Source: Nitrospira_E sp052156535 (GTDB lineage: Bacteria; Nitrospirota; Nitrospiria; Nitrospirales; UBA8639). Taken from it: a DNA stretch of 64,000 nucleotides. The notes under the pieces are model-generated. The model saw only the letters and a program-made list of their open reading frames with translations, made no database searches and had not been told where the DNA came from. A program made the translations under genes and the position numbers. The DNA is taken from NCBI RefSeq assembly GCF_052156535.1, contig NZ_JBQKUP010000042.1, forward strand, positions 186,001 to 250,000. The letters are read 5' to 3'. This document shows, one piece after another, positions 42,894-52,394 of this stretch. The stretch's first letter is position 1; every line of letters starts with the position of its first letter.

Positions 42894-43922
42894 CTAATTG
42901 AATAGATGCTGGGCTGATCGGGTGAGGACGTGTTCTCGTATGGTATTGACGAGGCTTTTGCGCAAGGGGGAGTGAACATAATATTTCAGAGCTTTCCACC
43001 CCATGCCGTTCCAGGCCGCCCAACAGGTCCGTATCCACTTTTCGCTGACCGCTTGTGCAATTGCACGCTGCGAATACCGGTGTGTTTGCCGATTGGCTTC
43101 TTGAAGTTTCCGTAACCAATTTTCCGCCCATTGAAGGTAATCATCGTCCGGCGTGAATTGGGCTTTTCGCATGCGGGACAACGTCAAATGCGGACCGAGA
43201 TCCTCCTCGGTGAAGGGTACCCCCAAGACGTTGAGTTGATGGCGGATGATGGCCCGCTTTTTTTCATCACCCAGCTCTACTGTTTGACTGGTAATTTGAT
43301 CGGCGTGTATACGGCCGAAGACCAGGCACTCAGGGAGGTTGGCGAGTTTATACTTTTGGGCCAGTCTCACGTGGAGGTCGTAATCCTGACAGCGTGGGTA
43401 GTCATTTCGATACCCATATTCCTGCAAAATTTTAGTCCGGGCCATTATCGATCGGTTACTCAGGGAACATCGAAACAAAAGTTGAATGTCGACGTCCTCA
43501 GGTAAAATGGGCTGACGCTTGATCCGTTTTAATGGCCGGCCTTGTTCGTCCATCATGCGGCACCAGCTTCCTACTTGGGCATAATCATGATGGGCATCCA
43601 GAAAGCTGACCTGTTTCTCCAGACGCGTTGGAAACGCCCGATCGTCGCTATCTAACATGGCGATAAATTCACCACGAGCCTGTTCAATGCCTTTATTGCG
43701 GGTCTTGGGAATCCCGAGATTGTGTTCATTCCTGATGATGCGCACACGAGGATCTTGATATGAACGCATGATTTCAATGGTGCGGTCTTTCGAACCATCG
43801 TCTATGAGGAGTATTTCGAAATTTGAAAACGTTTGTGCCAAAATGCTTTCAATGGCGTCTCCAATATATTTTTCGCGATTATAAGCCGGGATAAATACGG
43901 TAACTTTTGGATTGTCAATCAT
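42894..43922 (-). CDS. Glycosyltransferase family 2 (GT-A)
   Basis: A 342-residue GT-A enzyme starting KVTVFIPAYNREKYIGDAI, with LLIDDGSKDRT and the metal-binding MLDSDD. GT2 enzymes transfer sugars in surface polysaccharide or glycoprotein synthesis. A C-terminal helical region follows the catalytic domain. It is first of a two-gene unit with the GT4 next to it. Donor sugar unknown. Confidence 0.93.
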   Translation of the reverse strand: MIDNPKVTVFIPAYNREKYIGDAIESILAQTFSNFEILLIDDGSKDRTIEIMRSYQDPRVRIIRNEHNLGIPKTRNKGIEQARGEFIAMLDSDDRAFPTRLEKQVSFLDAHHDYAQVGSWCRMMDEQGRPLKRIKRQPILPEDVDIQLLFRCSLSNRSIMARTKILQEYGYRNDYPRCQDYDLHVRLAQKYKLANLPECLVFGRIHADQITSQTVELGDEKKRAIIRHQLNVLGVPFTEEDLGPHLTLSRMRKAQFTPDDDYLQWAENWLRKLQEANRQTHRYSQRAIAQAVSEKWIRTCWAAWNGMGWKALKYYVHSPLRKSLVNTIREHVLTRSAQHLFN

Positions 43923-44185
43923 CGTTGTCTGACCGGAATGTTTCAGTTATACCGGAGGAGTTCTTAATTCATGCGCTATTGGAGCTAAAATCGGATAAGA
44001 TGTTGACTCTTTTTTAAAAAAAGTTCATAACACACCTCCTGAAAGTTCACGTGCCGGTACGGTAATCGGAGCTTCTCAGGCAGGTGGCAGTAACGCATTC
44101 TTCTCTAGGTATTTTAAATCATATCCGATGTATCCCCTGTTTTCCAAATTTTTGGTTTTTTGACACCACCAGTTTAATCAACACG

Positions 44186-45001
44186 ATGTCTTTTCAACTA
44201 CAGGTCAAACAACGATCGCCCTTTTTCTTGAAGCGAGCCCGATATTTTTTATCCCGGCTTTTTGGAGTCCGCTTGCAAAAGGACAAAAGCCTACATTTTG
44301 TGACCATCAATGGGCAGCAATTTAAGCGATTGGTTTTTTGTGATTCTTCCGTGGCTGTTGAAATTGAACGTAATCTCGAGTGCTTCCGTGGGGACGGGAT
44401 CTTCCCGAATATGGTGATTCGTTATGAGCGGGAAATCTGGGTGGAGTTTGTTCAAGGGTCTCTCATCAAAGAGGTTGATGACTCACTCGTTGAAAAAGTG
44501 GCCATGTTTTATAGTCGTGTATACTCTGAATCTCCACGGTTGGTGGAAACGAATACGACCCTGTTCCCCGATCGCCTGGATCGGGATCTGCATTTTCTCA
44601 ATCAGATTGGGATGCTTTCGAATGGATTGTTGGGGGAGCTCAGAAAATTCGTGGATGTCCTGCAGCCTACACACTGTTGGATCGGGTTCGATTATACCGA
44701 CCCCGTTAAGAAAAATTTTGTCCTCAATCCCAAGACCCATTTGCTGTGTGCTGTCGATGTGGAAGGCCTCGTCAGCGAGCATCTCATAGGCATGGGTGCT
44801 GCCAAAGCCTTGGTGCGATGGCTGAATCCCTTCGAAAACGAGTTTCTCCGGTTGTTGGCGACTAAGGGCGCGCCGGATATTCAAGCCTATTTTGGATTTA
44901 TCAAATTGTGTTTTCTCGCCCAGTGGACGAAACGGGCATTTTTTGAACGAGATTGGAAAGCCATAAAGCCCGACTATTTCGAAGGGTATAGGGGACTGTA
45001 A
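44186..45001 (+). CDS. Kinase-like (APH/LPS-kinase fold) protein, uncertain
   Basis: About 271 residues from ATG 44186; the upstream in-frame codons in the 34-residue extension look non-coding. The stretch WIGFDYTDPVKKNFVLNP, then LLCAVDVEGL, has the order of a catalytic loop (H/D...N) and a D-x-E metal motif seen in aminoglycoside-phosphotransferase and LPS-core kinases. The N-terminal half has VAVEIERNLE, where a Lys/Glu pair would be expected. I infer a sugar or lipid kinase of the glycan locus at low confidence. It converges with a 2OG oxygenase gene. Confidence 0.45.
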   Translation: MSFQLQVKQRSPFFLKRARYFLSRLFGVRLQKDKSLHFVTINGQQFKRLVFCDSSVAVEIERNLECFRGDGIFPNMVIRYEREIWVEFVQGSLIKEVDDSLVEKVAMFYSRVYSESPRLVETNTTLFPDRLDRDLHFLNQIGMLSNGLLGELRKFVDVLQPTHCWIGFDYTDPVKKNFVLNPKTHLLCAVDVEGLVSEHLIGMGAAKALVRWLNPFENEFLRLLATKGAPDIQAYFGFIKLCFLAQWTKRAFFERDWKAIKPDYFEGYRGL

Positions 45002-45038
45002 GAGTATCGGCAATGAGCGTTGGAACGTATGGAGAAAA

Positions 45039-45752
45039 TTAGTACCCCTTAGGGCTTTTTCCAAAGACCCTCTGGATTCGGTCAGCCAGCGAGAGCCGAT
45101 TGATGACGACAATGAACACCTTTCGCATGTGCCCTTCCGGGCATTGAACGGGGCGGACCCCATGCCAGGATTTATCCAATCGTTGAAATAACAGACTGAA
45201 ATTCCCAATGGCTGTTGAAGCCAACGATTGTGGGAAATCTTCAAAGCTGGGAGCGCTTTTTCGGCTAAACTGCCCTTGATCGTCGAGAATAACGGTCTCG
45301 CCACCCCAGGCGGGGTCCCAATCCTCTTTCGTGTTAAAGTAGAAAATGTGAGATCCAAGTTTATGTTTGGCATCACAATGTGGAGAAACAGAGCATCCAT
45401 TGGGGGTATAGTGCCAATGAAAATTCAATTCAAGGGACTTAACCCCAAATAATCGTTTTAAAAAATTCGAATAGGGCTTTCCCTGAAGCTCGGCTAGAAA
45501 TTGATTCCAATGAGGAGAGAGAGGTAAGCCCGGGCCATACTCTAATGTGTAGCGATCATGGCTTTGCTGCCCATGAGCCCGCTTGACCCCAAAACGCTTT
45601 TGAAACATGGAGACATTCGGGAGGGTCTCAACCAGGCCTTGATAGCCTGCCTCCGTCAGGAGATCCGGGGGATTCATCCACGGATAGGGCTTGGCTTCCT
45701 GAAAGGATTGGGCCGAAATAGCTTCTAGGGCGGAAAAGTTTAGATAGGTCAT
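45039..45752 (-). CDS. Fe(II)/2-oxoglutarate-dependent oxygenase-like protein
   Basis: About 237 residues. SPHCD supplies the H-x-D metal pair, GGETVIL is the typical strand after it, and WHGVRPVQ...RKVFIVVIN gives the distal His and the 2-oxoglutarate Arg. This resembles prolyl-4-hydroxylase-like oxygenases. The substrate is unknown; a sugar, lipid or protein of the surface locus is possible. The ATG at 45752 and a GTG at 45758 are both possible starts; neither has a strong ribosome site. Confidence 0.8.
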   Translation of the reverse strand: MTYLNFSALEAISAQSFQEAKPYPWMNPPDLLTEAGYQGLVETLPNVSMFQKRFGVKRAHGQQSHDRYTLEYGPGLPLSPHWNQFLAELQGKPYSNFLKRLFGVKSLELNFHWHYTPNGCSVSPHCDAKHKLGSHIFYFNTKEDWDPAWGGETVILDDQGQFSRKSAPSFEDFPQSLASTAIGNFSLLFQRLDKSWHGVRPVQCPEGHMRKVFIVVINRLSLADRIQRVFGKSPKGY

Positions 45753-45780
45753 AACCACAAATAAATAATCAAAAATGAAC

Positions 45781-46524
45781 TTAGGGAAGGCAGTATTTCA
45801 ACAACCTTTGTGTGCAATCCTTCAACTTTGGCTTCCACCGCATATAGGAGTAGCTGACAAGATTCCCGTTGGGATCAAATTTACAGACCAAGGGTTCTCC
45901 GGTTCTAATCGTGATTTGTTTAATGCTGGCTTCATCGAGATGAAGGAGAAATTGTAGCAAACTTCGGATACTATTGTTGTGTGCAACCAGCAGAATCCGT
46001 TTTCCCTCTTTGAGCAGAGGAGCAATGTCTTCCTCCCAGCAAGGAATGAGCCGGTGTTGGGTGTCCTGGAGGCTTTCTGCCAAAGGAAGGTCCTGAGAAC
46101 TCAAATCTACATATAAGGGATCCAGGCCTGGAAATCGAGGATCCTGAGGAGAAAGGGAAGGTGGAACCGCCGAAAAGTGGCGCTGCCATATCAGGACTTG
46201 TTTCGCACCAAACTGTGTTGATGCTTCCCACCAGGTCATTCCTTGGAGAGCACCGTAATGACGTTCATTCAGCCGCCAACTCCTCCGCACCGGGACAGAG
46301 GGTAAATCCATGTTTTTCAGTACAATGGTTGCCGTTTCATGCGCTCGGCTTAAAACGGAGGAAAAACACAGGTCAAACATCATTCTTTTTCCCCTAAGAA
46401 TTTGGGCTGCCTGCTGGGCTTCAATGACACCTTTTGGGCTTAACCCGATATCGGTCCAGCCTGTAAACCGTTTTTCGCGGTTCCACAGGCTTTCTCCATG
46501 GCGTAAAAGAACGAGTGTTCCCAT
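45781..46524 (-). CDS. gpmA: Phosphoglycerate mutase, 2,3-BPG-dependent
   Basis: A 247-residue histidine-phosphatase fold enzyme with LLRHGESLWNREKRFTGW, the catalytic His, and SRAHETA. The second catalytic His is in LLVAHNNSIRSLL. It interconverts 3- and 2-phosphoglycerate. It ends the sugar-phosphate side of central metabolism yet lies in the glycan locus between two oxygenase genes. It has few clear regulatory signals and a weak ribosome site. A phosphatase of the same superfamily is less likely, given the N-terminal motifs. Confidence 0.88.
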   Translation of the reverse strand: MGTLVLLRHGESLWNREKRFTGWTDIGLSPKGVIEAQQAAQILRGKRMMFDLCFSSVLSRAHETATIVLKNMDLPSVPVRRSWRLNERHYGALQGMTWWEASTQFGAKQVLIWQRHFSAVPPSLSPQDPRFPGLDPLYVDLSSQDLPLAESLQDTQHRLIPCWEEDIAPLLKEGKRILLVAHNNSIRSLLQFLLHLDEASIKQITIRTGEPLVCKFDPNGNLVSYSYMRWKPKLKDCTQRLLKYCLP

Positions 46525-46856
46525 TTTGTTAAAAGGAAAGTTTGCGCCTTGATGTTTCGATTGACAGATAATCGCTTTGCAGAATTACAGGCAAAAGGTA
46601 TTTTATATACAATCCTCAGACACGATCCACAGAATACCATAGGTTTTCTCGAGAATGAATAAGGATCTTCAAAATGGGGTATTCTGTTTCACGGGGAGCT
46701 CAATGTGAATGATTGACAGAACCCGAATTTTCAGGAATCATGAAACGCTTTACCTGGATGCCCATAGGCAGGGGTCGTTCATTGGCATCCATGGAAGATG
46801 AATGAAGCCTAAGCTATACAGCCAAATTCTTCAATTTTCCGCACGGGATCGTTCAG
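46525..46856. other. Intergenic with a distant inverted repeat
   Basis: A 332-base gap. CAGAATACC (46630-46638) and GGTATTCTG (46678-46686) form a perfect 9-bp inverted repeat 39 bases apart. No T run and no ORF is convincing. Confidence 0.4.
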
Positions 46857-47795
46857 ATGCCTCTGTCTTCTGAAAATTCGGAAATGGTCAAGCAGCGGAT
46901 TCGTCAGAATCGGCTTTATAAGGTACTGCATAAAAATCTGAGAATTCCCCCCTGGGTGGTTCGGCCATTTTATCGCGCGCTGAAAATCACCGGTAGCCCC
47001 ACTCAATATCGTCTGCGAAAGCGATTGGCCAGAGAAATTGTTGCGATCACGAAGCCCCGGATGACCATTCCGGACAGAGCCGGATACCGGCTTTTTGGGC
47101 CTGACGATATTGAAGGAACCGATGGCATTGTCAGGTTTTGTGAGGCAGTGTATCGGCAATCACGAGAGGCCTTCCCCCCGGAATATTTCCAAAAACATCC
47201 TCATAAGAAATTTCTGTTTCCCATTCTGGAGGGTGCCGAATTCTGCCGCCATCCGGAATTGCTCAGGCTTATGGTTTCCCGCCCAATTCTTGATGCCGCA
47301 GCCGTTTATCTGGGAACGATACCGAAGTTAACCGGAGCCCGGCTCTGTTGGTCGCCTGAAAATGAAACGGCTCGATCCAGCCAGCTCTTTCACTTCGATT
47401 ACGAAGATCTCAGGCAAGTCAAAGTATTTATTAATATCTTCGAGACGAAGGAGGACCAGGGGCCGCTGACGTTTCTTCCCGCGGATATATCCCATCAGGT
47501 GCAGAGAGCGATCGGGCGTGTGCTTGGTCGTGTGCAGGACGAACGAATTTATGAGGGAGGAGGAAGAAGCCATGAGGTGAAGTTGATCGGACCGCCAGGT
47601 TCAGGGGCGTTCCTGGACACGTCCCGCTGTCTTCACTATGGAAGCCGGTGTAACCGACGAGATCGTGTGGTCCTGATCATCCAATTTCTCAACTGCTATT
47701 CCGCATTCCGACCAACGGCTCCCTTTAATGTGCCTCCCGATCTTCTGGGATTTAAGCCGGACCTTGTTCAGAGGCTGGCCTTAGGTATCCATTAA
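46857..47795 (+). CDS. PhyH-like Fe(II)/2OG dioxygenase
   Basis: A 312-residue protein. LFHFDYEDLRQVKVFINIF carries the H-x-D pair, DQGPLTFLP follows, and FLDTSRCLHYGSRC plus RVVLIIQFL give the distal His and the 2OG Arg, as in phytanoyl-CoA dioxygenase relatives. It may hydroxylate a lipid or sugar of the cell surface. This is the second oxygenase of the locus beside the one at 45 kb. Start ATG 46857. Confidence 0.78.
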   Translation: MPLSSENSEMVKQRIRQNRLYKVLHKNLRIPPWVVRPFYRALKITGSPTQYRLRKRLAREIVAITKPRMTIPDRAGYRLFGPDDIEGTDGIVRFCEAVYRQSREAFPPEYFQKHPHKKFLFPILEGAEFCRHPELLRLMVSRPILDAAAVYLGTIPKLTGARLCWSPENETARSSQLFHFDYEDLRQVKVFINIFETKEDQGPLTFLPADISHQVQRAIGRVLGRVQDERIYEGGGRSHEVKLIGPPGSGAFLDTSRCLHYGSRCNRRDRVVLIIQFLNCYSAFRPTAPFNVPPDLLGFKPDLVQRLALGIH

Positions 47796-47949
47796 TCAAA
47801 TCGGCTTTCTCATGGATATGACTTTTTTGCGATAGCAATTTCGTAAGAATGATAGATCTCATTTTAGAATAACGAAGAGGCAACGGCTTATGGCTCATCT
47901 TTACCATTGAATTTTCGTGTGTCACGTGAGGAAATTTCCTCCGCATTTG

Positions 47950-48160
47950 AACCATTCGTTCATCGAACGGCTCCATGGAGAATACCTCCCCGCGGATCGG
48001 AGCCGTGCCGAGAGTGCACCGGTTTGGCATCGCAGATCGAGAATTCGTTTGTCTTCAACCTGAATGAAACAATTGATGATGTTCAAACCCCACTCCGCGA
48101 AGGCATCCTGTTTTCGAAGGTCATCTTCATCTTCGATTCCTCCCCCTCCCTTTTCATTTC
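47950..48160 (-). pseudogene. Fragment of a SAM methyltransferase gene, decayed copy
   Basis: The minus strand here encodes GIEDEDDLRKQDAFAEWGL and LDLRCQTGALSARLR, matching the intact methyltransferase at 53.0-54.0 kb. The 145 bases 48001-48145 are about 94% identical to 53651-53795 (9 mismatches by eye). After SARLR the frame shifts, and GEVFSMEPFDER continues the match to VFCVEPFQKN in another frame. Both N- and C-terminal parts of the gene are missing. It is a recent partial duplication, now non-functional. Confidence 0.85.
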
Positions 48161-48463
48161 TGAAGATGTCCGATTCAGTCACAGACACCTGAGAATTTTT
48201 TGGCTTGGCATCATCTAGTTCCCCGACGGCTTCAAGGAGGTGGGTTGCACCTGGTTATTTCAAATCTTTACAAAGCAACATTTTCGGGGACGAAAAACAA
48301 GTTTTTGCTGAGTTGCCCCCTATCCCGGCTCACTGCCCACGGATCTCGCAGACGCCGTCATCTTCTTGCGCACGGTCTGTTTTCTGAAGTCTGCCTTGTA
48401 CGGTCGCATTCGTCTCTCACTTTCCCCCATGGGTTGATGCCTTCAACATAGCAGGCACGACAT
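48161..48463. other. Intergenic beside the methyltransferase fragment
   Basis: About 300 bases with short plus-strand ORFs of no recognised family. Possibly remnant DNA from the same rearrangement. No regulatory element identified. Confidence 0.4.
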
Positions 48464-49078
48464 CTATCCTGACACAGGGGGGAGGTAGTCTAATAAAGGT
48501 TGGGCAATTTCTTTCATAAGTTGTTTTTCTAGCTCAAGTAAATGGTTCGAACGAGGTTTTATTCGTTTAACCGGAGACCCAACATACACACCCCAACTAT
48601 CAAGAGATTTGGTTACAAGGGACTGAGCTCCGATAGAGGAACCTTCCCCAATAGTAATATTAGGAAGAACCACTGTGCCGGAGCCGATAAGTACATGCTT
48701 CGCCAAAGTCACTTGCCCTTTAGTGACCCCTGTATACTTCTCAGGAACCGTGGGGTTTGTTAGATGTTCGCCTGAAAAATCGTCTGTTCGGGTAAAGATT
48801 TTGACACCATGAGAAATGCATGAAAAATCTTTCATGACTATCCCAGCGCCAGCAATTAACAAACAGTAGCAACCAATGTGAATATATGAGCCTAATTCTA
48901 CAAAGCCTTCTCCTGCGGCAATGATGGAGCAAAATCCATCAATACGCACATTATTACCTATAGATATATTTTTTGTGCCAATTATGGTGCAGTTTTTTGC
49001 GATTGAGACATTATGACCGAGAGACTTAAAGTCTGCTTTTTCAAGTTCGGTGTTTGTGTAGTAGCCTGGATCAAACAT
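48464..49078 (-). CDS. Hexapeptide-repeat acyltransferase (WbbJ/LbH type)
   Basis: A 204-residue protein. I start at ATG 49078 with AAGGAG 6-7 bases upstream; the longer frame lacks this. Left-handed beta-helix repeats are clear (e.g. TIIGTKNISIGNNVRIDG, VTLAKHVLIGSGTVVLPN). A catalytic-type H in ISHGVKIF is present. Such enzymes O- or N-acetylate sugars. Divergently oriented next to a DegT aminotransferase, it may acetylate the amino sugar that enzyme makes, as in dTDP-3-amino-sugar pathways. The acceptor is inferred. Confidence 0.88.
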   Translation of the reverse strand: MFDPGYYTNTELEKADFKSLGHNVSIAKNCTIIGTKNISIGNNVRIDGFCSIIAAGEGFVELGSYIHIGCYCLLIAGAGIVMKDFSCISHGVKIFTRTDDFSGEHLTNPTVPEKYTGVTKGQVTLAKHVLIGSGTVVLPNITIGEGSSIGAQSLVTKSLDSWGVYVGSPVKRIKPRSNHLLELEKQLMKEIAQPLLDYLPPVSG

Positions 49079-49312
49079 GGGTTCTCCTTTTCTTTTTCCT
49101 CTCTGACTTTTATGTAGCTCAGTCAGCCTACCTCTACTAACGAAGTTTCTGAGGTTTGAAAATCCTATAATCTTTTCAATCGTTATAGATGCTATACCAC
49201 GTTGGGTATCACTCAATCATAGGTGGCAGTTTCTTGGTAGTAAAGATATACTATGCGATAGATTGGCTTACGAGTTCCCCGCCCATATACATCAGGAATC
49301 GACCAGTTCTAT

Positions 49313-50524
49313 ATGAACTATGAAGTGAAATCCACAATTGATACTCTTGCCATCTGTGGCGGAAAACCTGCTTTTCACAACCAACTCCATGTTGGCTCCC
49401 CGAACGTCGGTAAACGGGAAGAATTTCTGAAGCGGGTCAACCAAATTCTCGATAATAGGTGGTTCACCAATAATGGAAGCTATGTTCAGGAATTCGAGAG
49501 AAAGATATCTGCAATAACGGGTAATGAACATTGTATTGCCACTTGCAATGGGACAGTAGCATTGGAGTTAGCAATTCGTGCAATCGGATTTTCAGGGCAG
49601 GTTATTGTTCCGTCAATGACCTTTATTGCCACCGCTCATGCATTATGGTGGCAAGGCATTACTCCAATTTTTTGTGATATTGAAACCGACACTTTTTGCC
49701 TAGACCCAAAACGAGTGGAGGAACTTATCACACCAACCACCACGGGAATTATCGGGGTTCACCTATTTGGCCATCCTTGTGATGTCGATGGTCTCGCGGC
49801 AGTTGCTGCCCGGCGTAATCTAAGACTTCTTTACGATGCCTCACATGCATTTGGTTGTTCCAAAGGCTCCAAAATGATTGGAGGCTTCGGCAATGCGGAA
49901 GTCTTTAGCTTCCACGCCACGAAGTTTTTGAATACCTTTGAAGGCGGAGCGGTCGTCACAAATGATGATGCATTAGCGCAAAAAGTTCGCCTCATGAAAA
50001 ACTTTGGTTTCTCGGGATATGACAAAGTTATTTATATAGGGACAAACGGAAAAATGAGCGAAATGTCCGCCGCCATGGGTTTAACTAACCTTGAATGTAT
50101 AGATGATTTCGTTGAACACAATTATCGAAATTACAAAGAATATGAACGCGAATTAAAGGACATACCTGGAATCACATTGATGCTTTATGATGAATCGGAA
50201 AAGTGTAATTACCAATATATTGTCATAGAAGTAGATGGGGAGGATTCACATATTACACGGGATGATTTAATGCAAATTTTATGGGCAGAAAACGTCATGG
50301 CGCGGCGATATTTTTACCCAGGTTGCCATCGCATGGAGCCCTACAAAGCTCACTTTCCGAATGCTGGTCTTTTGCTACCTCGGACGGAGGAAATATGCAA
50401 CCGGGTGCTGTCATTACCAACAGGCACAGCCATCAGCCGTGACCATATCGCAGGCATCTCTGGTATTATCAGGACTGCCATGTCTCATAATGAATGGTTA
50501 TGCCGCCATCTCGTCCGAAAGTAA
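49313..50524 (+). CDS. DegT/DnrJ/EryC1/StrS-family sugar aminotransferase
   Basis: A 403-residue PLP enzyme. The internal-aldimine Lys is K204 in FHATKFLN and the ring-binding Asp is D175 in YDASHAFG. IATCNGTVALELAIRA and SMTFIATAHA are typical of the family. It converts a keto-sugar nucleotide to an amino sugar. Its neighbour at 48.5-49.1 kb is a hexapeptide acetyltransferase, and the two together suggest an N-acetylated amino sugar. Start ATG 49313. Confidence 0.93.
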   Translation: MNYEVKSTIDTLAICGGKPAFHNQLHVGSPNVGKREEFLKRVNQILDNRWFTNNGSYVQEFERKISAITGNEHCIATCNGTVALELAIRAIGFSGQVIVPSMTFIATAHALWWQGITPIFCDIETDTFCLDPKRVEELITPTTTGIIGVHLFGHPCDVDGLAAVAARRNLRLLYDASHAFGCSKGSKMIGGFGNAEVFSFHATKFLNTFEGGAVVTNDDALAQKVRLMKNFGFSGYDKVIYIGTNGKMSEMSAAMGLTNLECIDDFVEHNYRNYKEYERELKDIPGITLMLYDESEKCNYQYIVIEVDGEDSHITRDDLMQILWAENVMARRYFYPGCHRMEPYKAHFPNAGLLLPRTEEICNRVLSLPTGTAISRDHIAGISGIIRTAMSHNEWLCRHLVRK

Positions 50525-50982
50525 CGGTCCCCGCCTTTGGGCCGGGACTGCTCCTCGGCGGGACACCCAATATTCGACCCATCATCCGAATCGATAAGTG
50601 CTCGTCGTAGCGGGATATCTTGCTTATCTTGCATCATGTTCATGGCAACAAAACACTCCGCCGAGCTTTTTTTTTCAATCCCGTTCTACCTTTATACGGC
50701 CAGGTCCTCATCTTGTGGCAAATTCTGGCCTAGAAACGCCTTTATTCCATCACGAGGGGGCTTCTGGTACCACCGTGAGCATATTGGCAGAATCCAGAGG
50801 TTTGCTGCGACTTGCTTGATGGACAGGACTCGAGATTATCTGCCCGCTGCCCGTTTGAATTGGGGCCAGAACCACTTTGGCGGTGGCAGGGCACACCTTC
50901 TGATCTGTTGTGTCATTTTGGGAATGTGCTCCTAAGATAGGGGAAGACCGCTTGAGCTTGGTATTGCACATCCAAAAGGTTC
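50525..50982. other. Intergenic between aminotransferase and glycosyltransferase
   Basis: A 458-base gap. Overlapping ORFs on both strands (for example plus 50537-50935) have no recognised family and no ribosome site. The region could be decayed DNA. Confidence 0.4.
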
Positions 50983-52212
50983 CTAGCACTCTGGCATCTT
51001 TTTGATGTCGCCTCCATCTCTAAGATTCTTATAGACTGCAACAATATCTTCAATTGCGTGTCGGATGTCCATATTCGCTTGACTAAATTCCGTCCCACGC
51101 GCACCAATTTCTTTGCCTTGGTCAGGTAACCTCAGAATTTGAGCCACAGCGTCCGAAAGGGCTTTTACATTTTGATTGGGGACCAAGATTCCATGACCAA
51201 CCTTTTTGATTAGCTCGTTTTTAACACCCGGATCGAAACCTACGATAGGAAGGCCCATTCCCATCGCCAGATGGCTGCAAAAATTTTCCGCCTCAAGAAC
51301 TGCTGTACGCAGATACACGGAAGCAGCTGCGTAAAATGGTAAAAGGTCATTCTGAAAGCCAAGGAAATGTACATGCTGGGAAATGCCCAGGGTTTTCGCC
51401 TCTTCCTCTAGCTCAGCTCGTTGTTTCCCTTCACCAATTACCAGCAAGTGGAGATTAGGAAATTTCGGCAACAAGGCAGGAAGGGCTTCCAGGGCAAATT
51501 GGTGCCCTTTTATTGGGGTCAATCGGCCAACTGAGAGGGCAATCAAAGCAGCTGAAGGTAAGTGTAATGATTCTCTAATGGCTTTTTGATGATGGGATTG
51601 TTGTTGTCTTACACAATTAATCTTCTGAAGATCAAGAGACCCACGCATGGGATAAACTTTTGAAACGGGGATTCCTAACTTAATCAATTCATCTTGAGGG
51701 AGAAAACTGAAGAAACAGTCGACCAAGGAATGGAACCGGGTGTAAAGCTTTGGCAACCAGGGTTTCCCTTGTTCCACCATTTGGGAAAACAGGCACGGAA
51801 CCGAGTGGATCACCGGCCGCCTCAGGACCACCTTTGAAAGAAGACCTATAGGGTATATGTATTTCCCATGCACATGAATAATGTCCGGTCGAAACCAGAT
51901 TGTTGATTTAAACACATGCCACAGCGTTGAAGTGTAACGTATGAGAAGCTTTGCGATAGGATTACGACCTATTTTCAAGACACCCTGCTTAGGAACTTGG
52001 CGATACGCACCTTTTGTGCGGAGAAGGTCAGCATAGATCCAATTTCCCTTGTCAGGTGAAAATGTGATGATCAAGTGTTTGACCTTATCCGGTTGGGTTA
52101 AGCGCACAATGTCCCAGAGCAAACTCTCGACCCCGCCTCCGTGCAATCTGTCAATTAGATGGAGTACCCGGACCGGCGCAGCATTCTTGGTTTTTTGCTT
52201 CTCGTTTTCCAT
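50983..52212 (-). CDS. Glycosyltransferase family 4 (GT-B)
   Basis: A 409-residue GT-B enzyme. VLHLIDRLHGGGVESLL is the typical N-terminal motif; LSVGRLTPIKGHQFALEAL and AVLEAENFCSHLAMGMGLP carry the C-terminal domain. GT4 enzymes use a nucleotide sugar donor and retain anomeric configuration. The acceptor is unknown. The N-terminal 12 residues are charged and lack a signal peptide. A pseudogene follows upstream. Confidence 0.93.
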   Translation of the reverse strand: MENEKQKTKNAAPVRVLHLIDRLHGGGVESLLWDIVRLTQPDKVKHLIITFSPDKGNWIYADLLRTKGAYRQVPKQGVLKIGRNPIAKLLIRYTSTLWHVFKSTIWFRPDIIHVHGKYIYPIGLLSKVVLRRPVIHSVPCLFSQMVEQGKPWLPKLYTRFHSLVDCFFSFLPQDELIKLGIPVSKVYPMRGSLDLQKINCVRQQQSHHQKAIRESLHLPSAALIALSVGRLTPIKGHQFALEALPALLPKFPNLHLLVIGEGKQRAELEEEAKTLGISQHVHFLGFQNDLLPFYAAASVYLRTAVLEAENFCSHLAMGMGLPIVGFDPGVKNELIKKVGHGILVPNQNVKALSDAVAQILRLPDQGKEIGARGTEFSQANMDIRHAIEDIVAVYKNLRDGGDIKKMPEC

Positions 52213-52394
52213 ACCATACCCTAAGGAGTATTAAAATCCAGGCCGACGGAACACTCGATGCGTCTTTTTTTTGACCCTTTCATGGGAAGGCATATACCCC
52301 CGATGCATTCAAGCCACCACAAGAATTGGTAAATAACTTGGAGGCTGTGCCCATCCTTTACATCAATCTGGCGAGTTATAAATTCGGTGGTTTC

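Noticed and set aside
46440..46640. Minus-strand ORF across the gpmA start
   Set aside because: Overlaps gpmA N-terminus in another frame with no family pattern.
50537..50935. Plus-strand ORF of 132 codons
   Set aside because: Long for chance but with Cys/Ser/Arg-rich composition, no ribosome site and competing ORFs on both strands; treated as possible decayed DNA.
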